NCBI GenBank assembly: GCA_028641055.1
Contig: CM054060.1
Span: 162,042,696 to 162,106,695 of the forward strand
DNA from: Alopecurus myosuroides
Lineage: Eukaryota; Streptophyta; Magnoliopsida; Poales; Poaceae
Reading direction: 5' to 3'
Length of the DNA stretch: 64,000 nucleotides
Shown here piece after piece: positions 1 to 12,145 of this stretch. Made by a program: the position numbers and the translations under genes. Below the pieces are notes generated by a model that worked only from the letters and a program-made list of their open reading frames with translations, was not told the DNA's origin and searched no databases. The first letter of the stretch is position 1, and each line of letters opens with the position of its first letter.

Positions 1-751
1 CTTATGTTTCTTCTATATCTTGGATCTGCGTCGTTGTCTCAAATGAGTTTCTTGTATATCTTATTGGCTAGGTTCTAGGTCATAGGTTGTGTAAACTGAA
101 TTGGAGCATCAATAGTTTCTACATAGGAAGTGGCATCTTGGGGTGGTTGATATAGAGAGTATTGTGGAAAGGCATCTACTGGTTTAGAATAGATGGGTTT
201 AGATAGATAGGACTAAAGGAAATAGCTACCCATACTAGTATGAACAAAGCAATACTTAACAATCATCAAACAAACAGCCAATCAATTTTAGAACACCTTT
301 AAAAATAGGGTATAATATCTTATGAAAATACTAGTAAAGTTTTTGAAACAAAATATTTGAAAATAATCGGACTATCATTGCCATATCATATAATTTTATA
401 TGGTCAATACCTAACGCGTTCTCGAGAAATAGTAATACTATGTGGTGGGAAACCTAGTGTCTTCAGATAGCTCCAGTAGCATGCATCGTGTTTCCTTCTT
501 GCAGTAAGTCTTCTTCTCTATCTTGAGGTTAATCTCCTTTATATTGAATTGAATCTTCTTCTCTATGGAAATCTCTACTATGATTTGAAAACGAAGAGAT
601 GGAAGTAGGAGATAAAGATGAGAATATTACAAGAATAGAGTCAAAGGAAGAATGTATAAAGGATTAAAAAATAAGTTTTTACCCTATGGCTTTTCCTAAT
701 CCATTTTCTAAGGTCTCGTTCCTATAGTCAACACATTGCTCTGATACCATC
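1..751 (-). mobile_element. Partial internal domain of the array (unit 0)
   Basis: This stretch is nearly identical to 3698-4449 and similar to 7541-8295, so it is the PBS-side part of an internal domain whose PPT side lies left of the window. It lacks one G of a GGG run near 160 that the other two copies keep. No reading frame longer than about 60 codons survives, and nothing resembles retroviral proteins. Confidence 0.85.
738..749 (-). other. Primer-binding site next to LTR A
   Basis: The minus strand reads TGGTATCAGAGC, matching the usual plant PBS complementary to initiator tRNA-Met. It lies 2 bp from the LTR terminus at 752 and fixes the element orientation as minus. Confidence 0.88.
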
Positions 752-3448
752 TGTAGTAGTACGGCCCAACCCAGGCTGTACTGTTGCGTGTAGTACTGTC
801 CGCTAGACCGCTCACCAGCACACACAGCTAGATAGATATCTAAAGAAGCAAATGTATCTCATATCTAGCGAATAATCCAGAGTACAAAATTCTTTACAAG
901 TTGCATAGCGGAAGCTAGCACATAACTTATTCAAGTATAACAAAGCGAATAAAAGGGCTCTAGTCTTCAATTTGCGCCACAGGCGAACAAACATGTTGAG
1001 TGGAGTCATGAGACCTACGTCGATCACTCCGGATACGAACAACCTGCACGTTGGAATATGCATCCCCAAATGGAGGTCAGATCATTCTGAGCAATGGTGG
1101 CAAGTGACACTATGGTGGTATATAAATGGCAAGTGCTAGTCTGCATGCATATTTGGCTGGTGGAGTTTGTAGGCTATTTTGCATAAATGCATTTGTCCTA
1201 TCTTTTAATAGAAAATAATTTTGCACCTAATTGGACACTTTGGTTGATAGCAAAGTGCTCCTATATAATTGGACACTTTGGTTGATAGCAAAGTGCTCCT
1301 ACCCTTTTTAGATTAGCACGCTGCAACACCATTAGGCACTTCTCCAATAACCCATAGTCAAATTGGTAGTAATCCATAAAACAAGATGAACGAGATATGT
1401 CATATTTTCCATCTAGTTGTTGAATTGTCCCTAACCAATGGAACCCAGCTAAGATCTTAGTTTTAACCCTCGCGAGGTTTGTGCCCTTTACCCGTGTAGC
1501 CTAATCGACCCCAAACACCCTGATACACCATTAGTACCACGGAAGGAAAGAAGATTAAGCCATAAACTATAAGAAGTAGATCCCCAAACCCTCCACGAGC
1601 TGGACCATCCTACAACTATTCTACATCTCTGGACATGTTGGGTTCGAGCCACCACAACCTACAATTTATATCTAGCCCATACTAACATGAAACACGGCAG
1701 CACGCAAGAACAACTACATAAAGAAACTAAACATAATCTCAAGATACTGGGCGGCGGTCCCCACCAAACATTGTACTCTCATGACATGCTAGCAATCCGC
1801 CCAGTGGTTAATTAAATATCATGTTGTTTTCATAAACAATTAAAATAACGAGTAATACTTTAACATGGTAATAATTCCCAACCACGAATATCTAGAGCAT
1901 AGCTAAGCAATCTACAAATACGATGTTTGCCTAGCATATGGATTGCTACAATCTAGGGGGGACATATGATCGCTCCACTTGGGTGTTAGTGAAGCAATCT
2001 AGCATGACGATAACACTCAACTCCTACTCATGCATAACTACCATAAAAATCTAATGCAAATAATAAATAGTAGGATCATGTGTGTCACTGGCCTTGACAG
2101 AAATTGGAGTCGTTCACGCACTCGACTCAGTCGCAACCGTAACAACCACGGTCCTCACACGAACAGCAACCGCAACTCTCGCAATCTACACGTTGCAAGC
2201 ATACCACAATAAATAACCAAACCAGACAAAACAACAATGAAGCATATGGATGCATGATGATTTAATAATGCAAGACAACTAATTTACTAGTTCTTTGGTT
2301 GTCTAAACAATATATGATGCATGGAAAATTTTGTAATGCAACAAGACACAAAAAGCAGCTTAACCAAATTAAACCGGTTTAATTAACAATCTACAAGATC
2401 TTATCGAAATAAAATTTATAAAAAAGTAGATATAAACCTAACGTACTAATAAGATCCAAAAAGTAAATAAAACACTCGACGGAAACTTTTTAGATGAATA
2501 AGAACAAAGTGTAGATTTGAAATTCCGAGTTACTCCGGTGGTCAAAAGTAGATCGGAATTATATAGAAATATTTGTATCTCAAATCGAAAAACTCAAAGA
2601 ACGAAACTTGTAGATAATGATGAGATACAGCTACAGTAGAAATTTGAGCGAAAATGGACAAACGGTTGAAAAGTAATTGAACTTTTATCGCTTCAGATCT
2701 GAGAGAGTAGATCTCGAAATTCTCCGGCTGTGGTGGATGAAAAGAGGTGAGGTTTCTTGGGATGGATCGGTATCGATGATATGACTTTAAAGTCCACCGA
2801 GCAACTCACGGACCGTGGCGAGCAAAATATCACGAAACAGATCTAAAATCAAAGTTTCAAGTTTGGGACGATCTCACGGCCGGGGCTGGGGTAATTATAG
2901 GTGGGGAGGTCGGTGGAAAGTATCTCCTTGTAGTAGGGAACAAGCCAAAATAAACGGATTCGAATTTGGACTGTTCAACGAAGAGATATGCGAGTTTGAA
3001 TGAAGATATGTCAGAAAAACATGATTTGTACGGAAACACGATCGATCGTGCAAGCGTAGGCGTGCAGCCTCTGCGCTGACTTGCTGGGCCGGCCCATGCG
3101 AGCGAGCTGGGTTCGGTTTTTTTTTTCGCTTGGTTTTTTCTTTTATATTTTTCTTAAAACTTTAATAACTTTTGAAATATAACTCGGAATCGAGTCAAAC
3201 AAATTTCTAAAATTTTAAGATTTGAAACTCTATAATACTAGACTATTAGGGAGTGACTTTGGAAAAAATAAAATATCCAAATATATTTCGGCTTATAAAC
3301 GCCTTATAGGAGGATTTTGGGCTTTTTAAAACATGATTTTATTTTAGGGTTTAAAATGCAACACTCAAATGTAAGTTTTAAAATAATATCATGCTATGCA
3401 TATGCTGTAGATGCAAAATATTCCAAATGCAAAATTTGGGATGTTACA
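752..3448 (-). repeat. LTR A of the tandem array (2697 bp)
   Basis: On the minus strand the LTR starts TGTAACATCCC at 3448 and ends CTACTACA at 752. It carries a 38-bp direct duplication around 1231-1307 (core TTGGACACTTTGG) that is also present in the other two LTRs. Compared with LTR B and C it has only one copy of a 127/128-bp block (about 1925-2050), which accounts for most of its 145-bp shorter length. An 85-codon frame inside it (812-1069, minus) is identical in LTR B. I read that as LTR identity, not coding conservation. Confidence 0.87.
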
Positions 3449-3465
3449 AACTAACCCCCTTAAGA
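3449..3465 (-). other. Polypurine tract adjoining LTR A
   Basis: On the minus strand a run containing AAGGGGG directly precedes the TGTAACATCCC start of the LTR. This is the expected position of the plus-strand primer of an LTR retrotransposon. The equivalent tract for LTR B begins at 7292. Confidence 0.7.
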
Positions 3466-4435
3466 TGAATCTTGTCCCGAGATTCGGAATGGCTAGCAAT
3501 TAAGTGTGGGTGGTTTTCTAAATTTGTAGGCTAACCCCCTTAAGAGAAATCTACTTGGTATCTCTAATGGCATGAGTAAATAAGTATATTATGATCTTCA
3601 CTTCTTCTGTTGTGCATCCTTCACCAATATGGAGCATCTCCACTTATAGGTTGCGTGGCATAACAAACCACCACATTAGTGTCGAGGTTGGCGTCCTCTT
3701 ATGTTTCTTCTATATCTTGGATCTGCGTCGTTGTCTCAAATGAGTTTCTTGTATATCTTATTGGCTAGGTTCTAGGTCATAGGTTGTGTAAACTGAATTG
3801 GAGCATCAATAGTTTCTACATAGGAAGTGGCATCTTGGGGTGGTTGATATAGAGAGTATTGTGGAAAGGCATCTACTGGGTTTAGAATAGATGGGTTTAG
3901 ATAGATAGGACTAAAGGAAATAGCTACCCATACTAGTATGAACAAAGCAATACTTAACAATCATCAAACAAACAGCCAATCAATTTTAGAACACCTTTAA
4001 AAATAGGGTATAATATCTTATGAAAATACTAGTAAAGTTTTTGAAACAAAATATTTGAAAATAATCGGACTATCATTGCCATATCATATAATTTTATATG
4101 GTCAATACCTAACGCGTTCTCGAGAAATAGTAATACTATGTGGTGGGAAACCTAGTGTCTTCAGATAGCTCCAGTAGCATGCATCGTGTTTCCTTCTTGC
4201 AGTAAGTCTTCTTCTCTATCTTGAGGTTAATCTCCTTTATATTGAATTGAATCTTCTTCTCTATGGAAATCTCTACTATGATTTGAAAACGAAGAGATGG
4301 AAGTAGGAGATAAAGATGAGAATATTACAAGAATAGAGTCAAAGGAAGAATGTATAAAGGATTAAAAAATAAGTTTTTACCCTATGGCTTTTCCTAATCA
4401 ATTTTCTAAGGTCTCGTTCCTATAGTCAACACATT

Positions 4436-4447
4436 GCTCTGATACCA
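4436..4447 (-). other. Primer-binding site next to LTR B
   Basis: Minus strand TGGTATCAGAGC, separated by 2 bp from the LTR end at 4450, as at LTR A and LTR C. Confidence 0.88.
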
Positions 4448-4449
4448 TC

Positions 4450-7291
4450 TGTAGTAGTACGGCCCAACCCAGGCTGTACTGTTGCGTGTAGTACTGTCCG
4501 CTAGACCGCTCACCAGCACACACAGCTAGATAGATATCTAAAGAAGCAAATGTATCTCATATCTAGCGAATAATCCAGAGTACAAAATTCTTTACAAGTT
4601 GCATAGCGGAAGCTAGCACATAACTTATTCAAGTATAACAAAGCGAATAAAAGGGCTCTAGTCTTCAATTTGCGCCACAGGCGAACAAACATGTTGAGTG
4701 GAGTCATGAGACCTACGTCGATCACTCCGGATACGAACAACCTGCACGTTGGAATATGCATCCCCAAATGGAGGTCAGATCATTCTGAGCAATGGTGGCA
4801 AGTGACACTATGGTGGTATATAAATGGCAAGTGCTAGTCTACATGCATATTTGGCTGGTGGAGTTTGTAGGCTATTTTGCATAAATGCATTTGTCCTATC
4901 TTTTAATAGAAAATAATTTTGCACCTAATTGGACACTTTGGTTGATAGCAAAGTGCTCCTATATAATTGGACACTTTGGTTGATAGCAAAGTGCTCCTAC
5001 CCTTTTTGGATTAGAACGCTTAAACACCATCAGGCACTTCTCCAATAACCCATAGTCAAATTGGTAGTAATCAATAAAACAAGATGAACGAGATATGTCA
5101 TGTTTTCCATCTAGTTGTTGAATTGTCCCTAACCAATGGAACATGGCTAAGATCTTAGTTTTAACCCTCGCGAGGTTTGTGCCCTTTACCCGTGTTTCCT
5201 AATCGACCTCAAACACCATGATACACCATTAGTGCCACGGAAGGAAAGAAGATTAAGCCATAAACTATAAGAAGTAGATCCCCAAACCCTCCACGAGCCG
5301 GACCATCCTACAACTATTCTACATCTCTTGACACGTTGGGTTCGAGTCACCACAACCTACAATTTATGTCTAGCCCATACTAATATGAAACACGGCTGCA
5401 CGCAAGAACAACTACATAAAGAAACTAAACATAATCTCAAGATACTGGGCGGCGGTCCCCACCGAACTTTGTACTCTGATGACATGCTAGCAATCCGCCC
5501 AGTGGTTAATTAATTATCATGTTGTTTTCATAAGAAATTAAAATAACGAGTAATACTTTAACATGGTAATAATTCCCAACCACGAATATCTAGAGCATGG
5601 CTAAGCAATCTACAAATACGATGTTTGCCTAACATATGGATTGCTACAATCTAGGGGGGGACATATGATCGCTCCGCTTGGGTGTTAGTGAAGCAATCTA
5701 GCATGGCGATAACACTCAACTCCTACTCATGCGTAGCTACCATAAAAATTGTTTGCCTAGCATATGGATTGCTACAATCTAGGGGGTACATATGATCGCT
5801 CCACTTGGGTGTTAGTGAAGCAATCTAGCATGGAGATAACACTTAACTCCTACTCATGCATAGCTACCATAAAAATCTAATGCATATAATAAAATAGTAG
5901 GATCATGTGTGTCACTTGCCTTGACAGAAATTGGAGTCGTTCACGCACTCAACTCATTCGCAACCGTAACAACCACGGTCCTCACACGAACAGCAACCGC
6001 AACTCTCGCAATCTACACGTTGCAAACATACCACAATAAATAACCAAACCAGAGAAAACAACAATGCAGCATATGGATGCATGATGATTTAATAATGCAA
6101 GACAACTAATTTACTAGTTCTCTGTTTGCCTAAACAATATATGATGCATGGAAAAGTTTGTAATGCAACAAGACACAAAAAGCAGCTTAACCTAATTAAA
6201 CCGGGTTAATTAACAATCTACAGGATCTTATAGAAATAAAGTTTATAAAAAGGTAGATCTAAACCTAACGTACTAATAAGATCCAAAAAGTAAATAAAAC
6301 ACTCGACGGAAACTTTTTAGATGAATAAGAACAAAGTGTAGATTTGAAATTCCGAGTTACTCCGGTGGTCAAAATTAGATCGGAATTATATAGAAAGATC
6401 TGTATCTCAAATCAAAAAACTCAAAGAACGAAAGTTGTAGATAATAATGAGATTCAGCTACAGTAGAAATTTGAGCGAAAACGGACAGACGGTTGAAGAG
6501 TAATTGAACTTTTTCCGTTTCAGATATGTGAGCGTAGATCTCGAAATTCTCCGGCTGTGGTGGATGAAAAGAGGTGAGGTTTCTTGGGATGGATCGGTAT
6601 CGATGATATCTAAAACTCTCATGAAGACTTGAAAGTCAACCGAGCACTCACGGACCGTGGCGAGCAAAATATCACGAAACAGATCTAAAATCAAAGTTTC
6701 GAGTTTGGGACGACCTCACGGCCGGGGCTGGGATATTTATAGGTGGGGAGGTCGGTGAAAAATTTCTCCTTGGAGTAGGGAACAAGCCAAAACAAACGAA
6801 TTCAAATTTGCACTCTTCAATGAAGAGATATACGAGTTTGAATGAAGATAGGTCAGAAAACGGGATTTGTACGGAAACATGATCGATCGTGCAAGGGTAG
6901 GCGTGCAGCCTGTGCGCTGACTTGCTGGGCCAGCCTATGCGAGCGTGCTGGGTTTGGTTTTTTTTCCGCTTGTTTTTTTTTTCCTTTTTTCTTTTTCTTA
7001 AAACTTTAATAACTTTTGAAATATAACTCGGAATCGAGTCAAACAAATTTCTAAAATTTTAAAATTTGAAACTCTATAATACTAGACTATTAGGGCGTAA
7101 CTTTGGGAAAATAAAATATCCAAATATTTTTCGGCTTATAAACGCCTTATAGGAGGATTTGGGGCTTTTTAAAACATGATTTTGTTTTAGGGTTTAAAAT
7201 GCAACACTCAAATGCAAGTTTTGAAATAATGTCATGCTATGCATATGCTCTAGATGCAAAACATTTCAAATGTAAAATTTGGGATGTTACA
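4450..7291 (-). repeat. LTR B of the tandem array (2842 bp)
   Basis: It has the same termini as LTR A and is almost identical to it over long stretches, including the whole of the 85-codon frame at 4510-4767. It differs by a second copy of the 127/128-bp block (5623-5750 and 5751-5878). The close A/B match and the more distant C suggest that the A-containing unit arose from the B-containing unit most recently. Confidence 0.87.
5623..5878. repeat. 128-bp tandem duplication inside LTR B
   Basis: Two adjacent copies begin GTTTGCCT at 5623 and 5751. LTR C has the same duplication (starts at 9458 and 9585), while LTR A has a single copy near 1925. Either A lost one copy after the array expanded or the copies interconvert. 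Confidence 0.8.
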
Positions 7292-8295
7292 AACTAACCC
7301 CCTTAAGATGAATCTCGTCCCGATATTCGGAATGGCTAGCAATTAAGTGTGGGTGGTTTTCTAAATTTGTAGGCTAACCCCCTTAATAGAAATCTACTTG
7401 GTATCTCTAATGGCATGCGTAGATAAGTATATTATGATCTTCACTTCTTCTGTTGTCCATCCTTTACCAATATGGAGCATCTCCACTTATAGGTTGCGTG
7501 GCATAACGAATCACCACATTAGTGTTGAGGTTGGCGTTCTCCAATGTTTCTTCTATATCTTGGATCCGCGTCGTTGTCTCGAATGAGTTCCTTGTATTTC
7601 TTATTGGCTAGGTTCTAGGTCATAGGTTGTGTAAACTGAATTGGAGCATCAATAGTTTCTACATAGGAAGTGACATCTTGGGGTGGTTGATATAGAGAGT
7701 ATTGTGGAAAGACATCTACTGGGTTTAGAATAGATGAGTTTAGATAGATAGGACTAAAGGAAATAGCTACCCATACTAGTATGAACAAAGCAATACTTAA
7801 CAATCATCAAACAAGCAGCCAATCAATTTTAGAACACCTTTAAAAATAGGGTATAATATCTTATGAAAATACCAGTAAAGTTTTTGAAACAAAATATTTG
7901 AAAATACTCGAACTATCATTGACATATCATATAATTTGATATGGTCAATACCTAACACATTCTCGAGAAATAGGAATACTATGTGGTGGGCAACCTAGTG
8001 TCTTTAGATAGCTCCAGTAGCATGCATCGTGTTTCCTTCTTGTAGTAAGTCTTCTTCTCTATCTTGAGGTTAATCTCCTTTATATTGAATTGAATCTTCT
8101 TCTGTATGGGAATCTCTACTATGATTTGAAAAAGATGAGATGGAAGTAGGAGATAAAGATGAGAAGATTACAAGAATAGAGTCAAAATAAGAATGTATAA
8201 AGGATTAAAAAAAAATAAGTTTTTACCCTATGGTTTTTCCTAATCCATTTTCTAAGGTCTCGTTCCTACAGTCAATACATTGCTCTGATACCATC
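7292..8295 (-). mobile_element. Internal domain 2 of the array
   Basis: This is homologous to 3449-4449 end to end but carries many more differences from it than unit 0 does. The PBS is at 8282-8293 and the PPT side abuts LTR B. No coding capacity is recognised. Confidence 0.82.
8282..8293 (-). other. Primer-binding site next to LTR C
   Basis: Minus strand TGGTATCAGAGC with a 2-bp spacer to the LTR end at 8296. Confidence 0.88.
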
Positions 8296-11119
8296 TGTAG
8301 TAGTACGGCCCAACTCAGGCTGTACTGTTGCGTGTAGTATTGGCCCCTGAACCGTTCACCTGCACACACAACTAGATAGATATCTAAAGAAGCAAATGTA
8401 TCTCATATCTAGCGAATAATCCAGAGTACAGAATTCTTTACAAGTTGCATAGAGGAAGCTAGCACAAAACTTATTCAAGTATAACAAAGCGAATAAAAGG
8501 GCTCCAGTCTTCAATTTGTGCCACAGGCGAACAAACATGTTGAGTGGAGTCACGAGACCTACGTCGATCACTCCGTATACGAACAACCTGCACGTTGGAA
8601 TATGCAGCCCCCAAATGGAGGTCAGATCATTCTGAGCAATGGTGGCAAATGACACTATGGTGGTATATAAATGACAAGTGCTAGTCTATATGCATATTTG
8701 GCTGGTGGAGTTTGTCGGCTATTTGCATAAATAAATTTTAATAGAAAGTAATTTTGCACATAATTGGACACTTTGGTTGATAGCAAAGTGCTCCTATATA
8801 ATTGGACACTTTGGTTGATAGCAAACTTCCCCTACCCTTTTTGGATCAACACGCTGAAACACCATCAGACACTTCTCCAATAACACATAGTCAAATTGGT
8901 AGTAATCAATAAAACAAGATGAACAAGATATGTCATGTTTCCCATCTAGTTGTTGAATTGTCTCTAACCAATGGAACACGGCTAAGATCTTAGTTTTAAC
9001 CCTCGCAAGGTTTGTGCGCTTTACCCGTGTTGCCTAATCGACCCCAAACACCATGATACACCATTAGTACCAAGGAAAGAAAGAAGATTAAACTATAAAC
9101 TATAAGAAGTAGATCCCCAAACCCTCCACGAGCCGGACCATCCTACAGCTATTCTACATCTCTAGACACGTTGGGTTCGAGTCACCACAACCTACAATTT
9201 ATGTCTAGCCCATACTAATATGAAACACAGCTGCACGCAAGAACAACTACATAAAGAAACTAAACATAATCTCAAGATACTGGGCGGCGGTCCCCACCGA
9301 ACTTTGTACTCTGATGACATGCTAGCAATCCGCCCAGTGGTTAATTAATTATCATGTTGTTTTCATAAGCAATTAAAATCACGAGTAATACTTTAACATG
9401 GTAATAATTCCCAACCACGAACATCTAGAGCATGGCTAAGCAATCTACAAATACGATGTTTGCCTATCATATGAATTGCTACAATCTAGGAGGAACATAT
9501 GATCGCTCCACTTGGATGTTAGTGAAACAATTTAGCATGGAGATAACACTCAACTCATACTCATGCATAGCTACCATAAAAATTGTTTTCCTAGCATATG
9601 GATTGCTACAATCTAGGGGGAACATATGATCGCTCCACTTGGGTGTTAGTGAAGCAATCTAGCATGGCGATAACACTCAACTCCTACTCATGCATAGACA
9701 CCACAAAAATCTAATGCATATAGTAAAATAGTAGGATCATGTGTGTCACTTGCCTTGACAGAAATTGGAGTCGTTCACGCACTCGACTCAGTCGCAACCG
9801 TAACAACCATGGTCCTCACACGAACATCAACCGCAACTCTCGCAATCTACACGTTGCAAGCATACCACAATAAATAACCAAACCAGACAAAACAACAATG
9901 CAACATATGAATGCATGATGATTTAATAATGCAAGACAACTAATTTACTAGTTCTCTGGTTGCCTGAACAATATATGATGCATGGAAAAGTTTATAATGC
10001 AACAAGACACAAAAAACAGTTTAACCAAATTAAACCGGGTTAATTAACAATCTACAAGATTTTATCGAAATAAATTTTATGAAAAGGTAGATCTAAACCT
10101 AACGTACTAATAAGATCCAAAAAGTAAATAAAACACTCGACGAAAACTTTTTAGATGAATAAGAACAAAGTGTAGATTTGAAATTCCGAGTTACTCCGGT
10201 GCTCATAAGTAGATCGGAATTATATAGAAAAATCTGTATCTCAAATCGAAAAACTCAAAGAACGAAAGTTGTAGATAATAATGAGATGCAGCTACGGTAG
10301 AAATTTGAGCAAAAATAGACAAATAGTTGAAGAGTAATTGAACTTTTGCCGCTTCAGATCTGAGAGAATAGATCTCGAAATACTCCGGCTTTGATGGATG
10401 AAAAGAGGTGAGGTTTCTTGGGATGGATCGGTATCGATGATATCTAAAACTCTCGTGAAGACTTGAAAGTCAACTGAGCAACTTACGGACCGTGGCAAGC
10501 AAAATATCATGAAACAGATCTGAAATCAAAGTTTCGAGTTTGGGACGACCTCACGGCCAGGGCTGGGGTATTTATAGGTGGAGAGGTCGGTGAAAAGTTT
10601 CTCCTTGGAGTAGGGAACAAGCCAAAACAAACGAATTCGAATTTGCACTCTTCAACGAAGAGATATGCGGGTTTGAATGAAGATTGGTCAGAAAAATGGG
10701 ATTTGTACGGAAACATGATCGATTGTGCAAGCGTAGGCGTGCACCCTCTGCGTTGACTTGCTGGGCCAGCCCATGCGAGCGAGCTGGGTTCGGTTTTTTT
10801 CGCTTTTTTTTCTTTTATCTTTTTCTTAAAACTTTAATAACTTTTGAAATATAACTCGGAATCGAGTCAAACAAATTTCTAAAATTTTATAATTTGAAAC
10901 TTTATAATACTAGACTATTAGGGAGTGACTTTGGGAAAAATAAATATCTAAATATCTTTCGGCTTATAAACGCCTTATAGGAGGATTTTGGGCTTTTTAA
11001 AACATGATTTTGTTTTATGGTTTAAAATGCAACACTCAAATGCAAGTTTTAAAATAATGTCATGCTATGCATATGCTCTAGATGCAAAACATTCCAAATG
11101 TAAAATTTGGGATGTTACA
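8296..11119 (-). repeat. LTR C of the tandem array (2824 bp), outer 5' LTR
   Basis: It has the same termini and internal duplications as LTR B but is visibly more diverged from A and B. In element orientation it is the 5' LTR of the array. The sequence after 11119 is unrelated to the internal domain, so 11119 is the true array edge. Confidence 0.86.
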
Positions 11120-12145
11120 CTAATCTGCTGCGCAATAAAAATTAAATAGTGGCCATGGAGCATCGTGGGGTCAAGGGGAGGACGATGGGAGGCGTCTTAG
11201 GCCCGAGAACAATCTCACCTCACCGGAAACAAGGAAGATGGTCAACAACAACGTGCAACTTCGGCGAGGAATTTTTGCAGCCTAAGGGAAGAATTCGAAG
11301 GGGATTGAGAGGGAAAGTGGAGAGAAAGGGGAAGGAAACGGGGCATCAAATGGTGGTTTAATGCGCCCGCAATAAATCGTAGAAAAATCAGACATGAACG
11401 ACTCGGTAGTTTCTACTAGGAGGCCACGGGTTGAAGACAATGACGTAATGTTGACGTCAATAATTTTTTTTCTCTTTTATTTAATATCTTTTGTTTTATA
11501 AATCCTTTTAGCCTCAAATAAATTTCTAAATTCTTTAAATGAAAATTTGTTTCAACTAAGCACATTTGTGGGAAACTTTGATAACATTTCAAAATTTGAA
11601 ATTTAGAATTCAAAATTTGAATGAGTTCTTAAATGATTTTAAAATGCCTTTTAAATATAGAAACCTAATAATTAGGAAAATTGGATTTCTAAAAATAAAA
11701 CTATTAATTTTGTAAATAATAATATATTATTTTGTGACGAAATATTAAAACTCATTTTAAGATTTAAATCATTGATAAATGCTTTGAAACAAGATAATAC
11801 TTTTTGTGTTTTAATATTAATAATTAAATATTTTCAAGGCTCTAAATCCTCATGTTTTTAAAGGCCATAATAATTTTTTAGAGCAAAAATATAGTTCAAA
11901 ACCTTTTATTTTAAGGCACTGCTTGAAAATAGTTTTGCCTTTTTACCAAAATATTCATTTCAATAAAATTAGGGTTTATAAAATAGAGGCGTATTTGGAT
12001 TTTTAGTTCTGATAACATTGGAATAAACATATTATTTATTTTGTGTTTGCAAATTATTTGTTTTTGATGACTTGCATTAAAAGGAAACCAAAAGTTTCAA
12101 ATTTTAGTGATTTCTGAACATTTGAAAAACCAGGGATGTTATACA
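11120..12145 (-). repeat. Probable remnant of an older gypsy LTR
   Basis: This is AT-rich sequence. Its right end on the minus strand reads TGTATAACATCCCTGG, close to the TGTAACATCCC start common to many grass gypsy LTRs. I see no partner LTR. It may be a truncated or solo LTR into which the array inserted. Short frames here (for example 11149-11361) show no recognisable product. Confidence 0.4.

Larger units (their letters stand above)
3449..4449 (-). mobile_element. Internal domain 1 of the array (about 1.0 kb, non-coding)
   Basis: This segment lies between LTR A and LTR B. On the minus strand it begins with the PBS (4436-4447) and ends with a purine-rich tract (TTAAGGGGGTTAG) against LTR A. 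A second copy of the AACCCCCTTAAG motif lies about 80 bp further in, near 3535. A 62-codon minus frame (3772-3960) with a hydrophobic start recurs in internal domain 2 with a few amino-acid changes but is frameshifted in unit 0. I do not count it as a gene. The domain is too short for gag-pol. Confidence 0.82.
1..11119 (-). mobile_element. Tandem array of a non-autonomous LTR retrotransposon (LTR-internal-LTR-internal-LTR)
   Basis: The same sequence recurs three times with offsets of 3697 and 3843 bp. Each unit is an LTR plus about 1 kb of internal DNA. On the minus strand the LTRs begin TGTAACATCCC and end ACTACTACA (TG...CA). Each is followed after 2 bp by TGGTATCAGAGC, the usual initiator-tRNA-Met primer site, and preceded by a G-rich polypurine tract. 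The array therefore reads, in plus coordinates, internal (partial), LTR A, internal, LTR B, internal, LTR C, and it runs off the left edge. No gag or pol similarity is seen in the internal parts, so this is a LARD-like element mobilised in trans. Adjacent units share LTRs, as expected from unequal recombination between LTRs rather than separate insertions. The right boundary is 11119; a candidate 5-bp target copy (ctaat) follows, but the left flank is outside the window. Confidence 0.88.

Noticed and set aside
812..1069. An 85-codon minus frame identical at 4510-4767 and similar at 8356-8655
   Set aside because: It lies inside the LTRs. Identity is explained by the recent duplication of the array; the third copy has many amino-acid changes and there is no known domain.
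3772..3960. A 62-codon minus frame with a hydrophobic start, conserved in two internal domains of the array
   Set aside because: The third copy is frameshifted and changes are mostly amino-acid-altering. It is too short and not like Gag.
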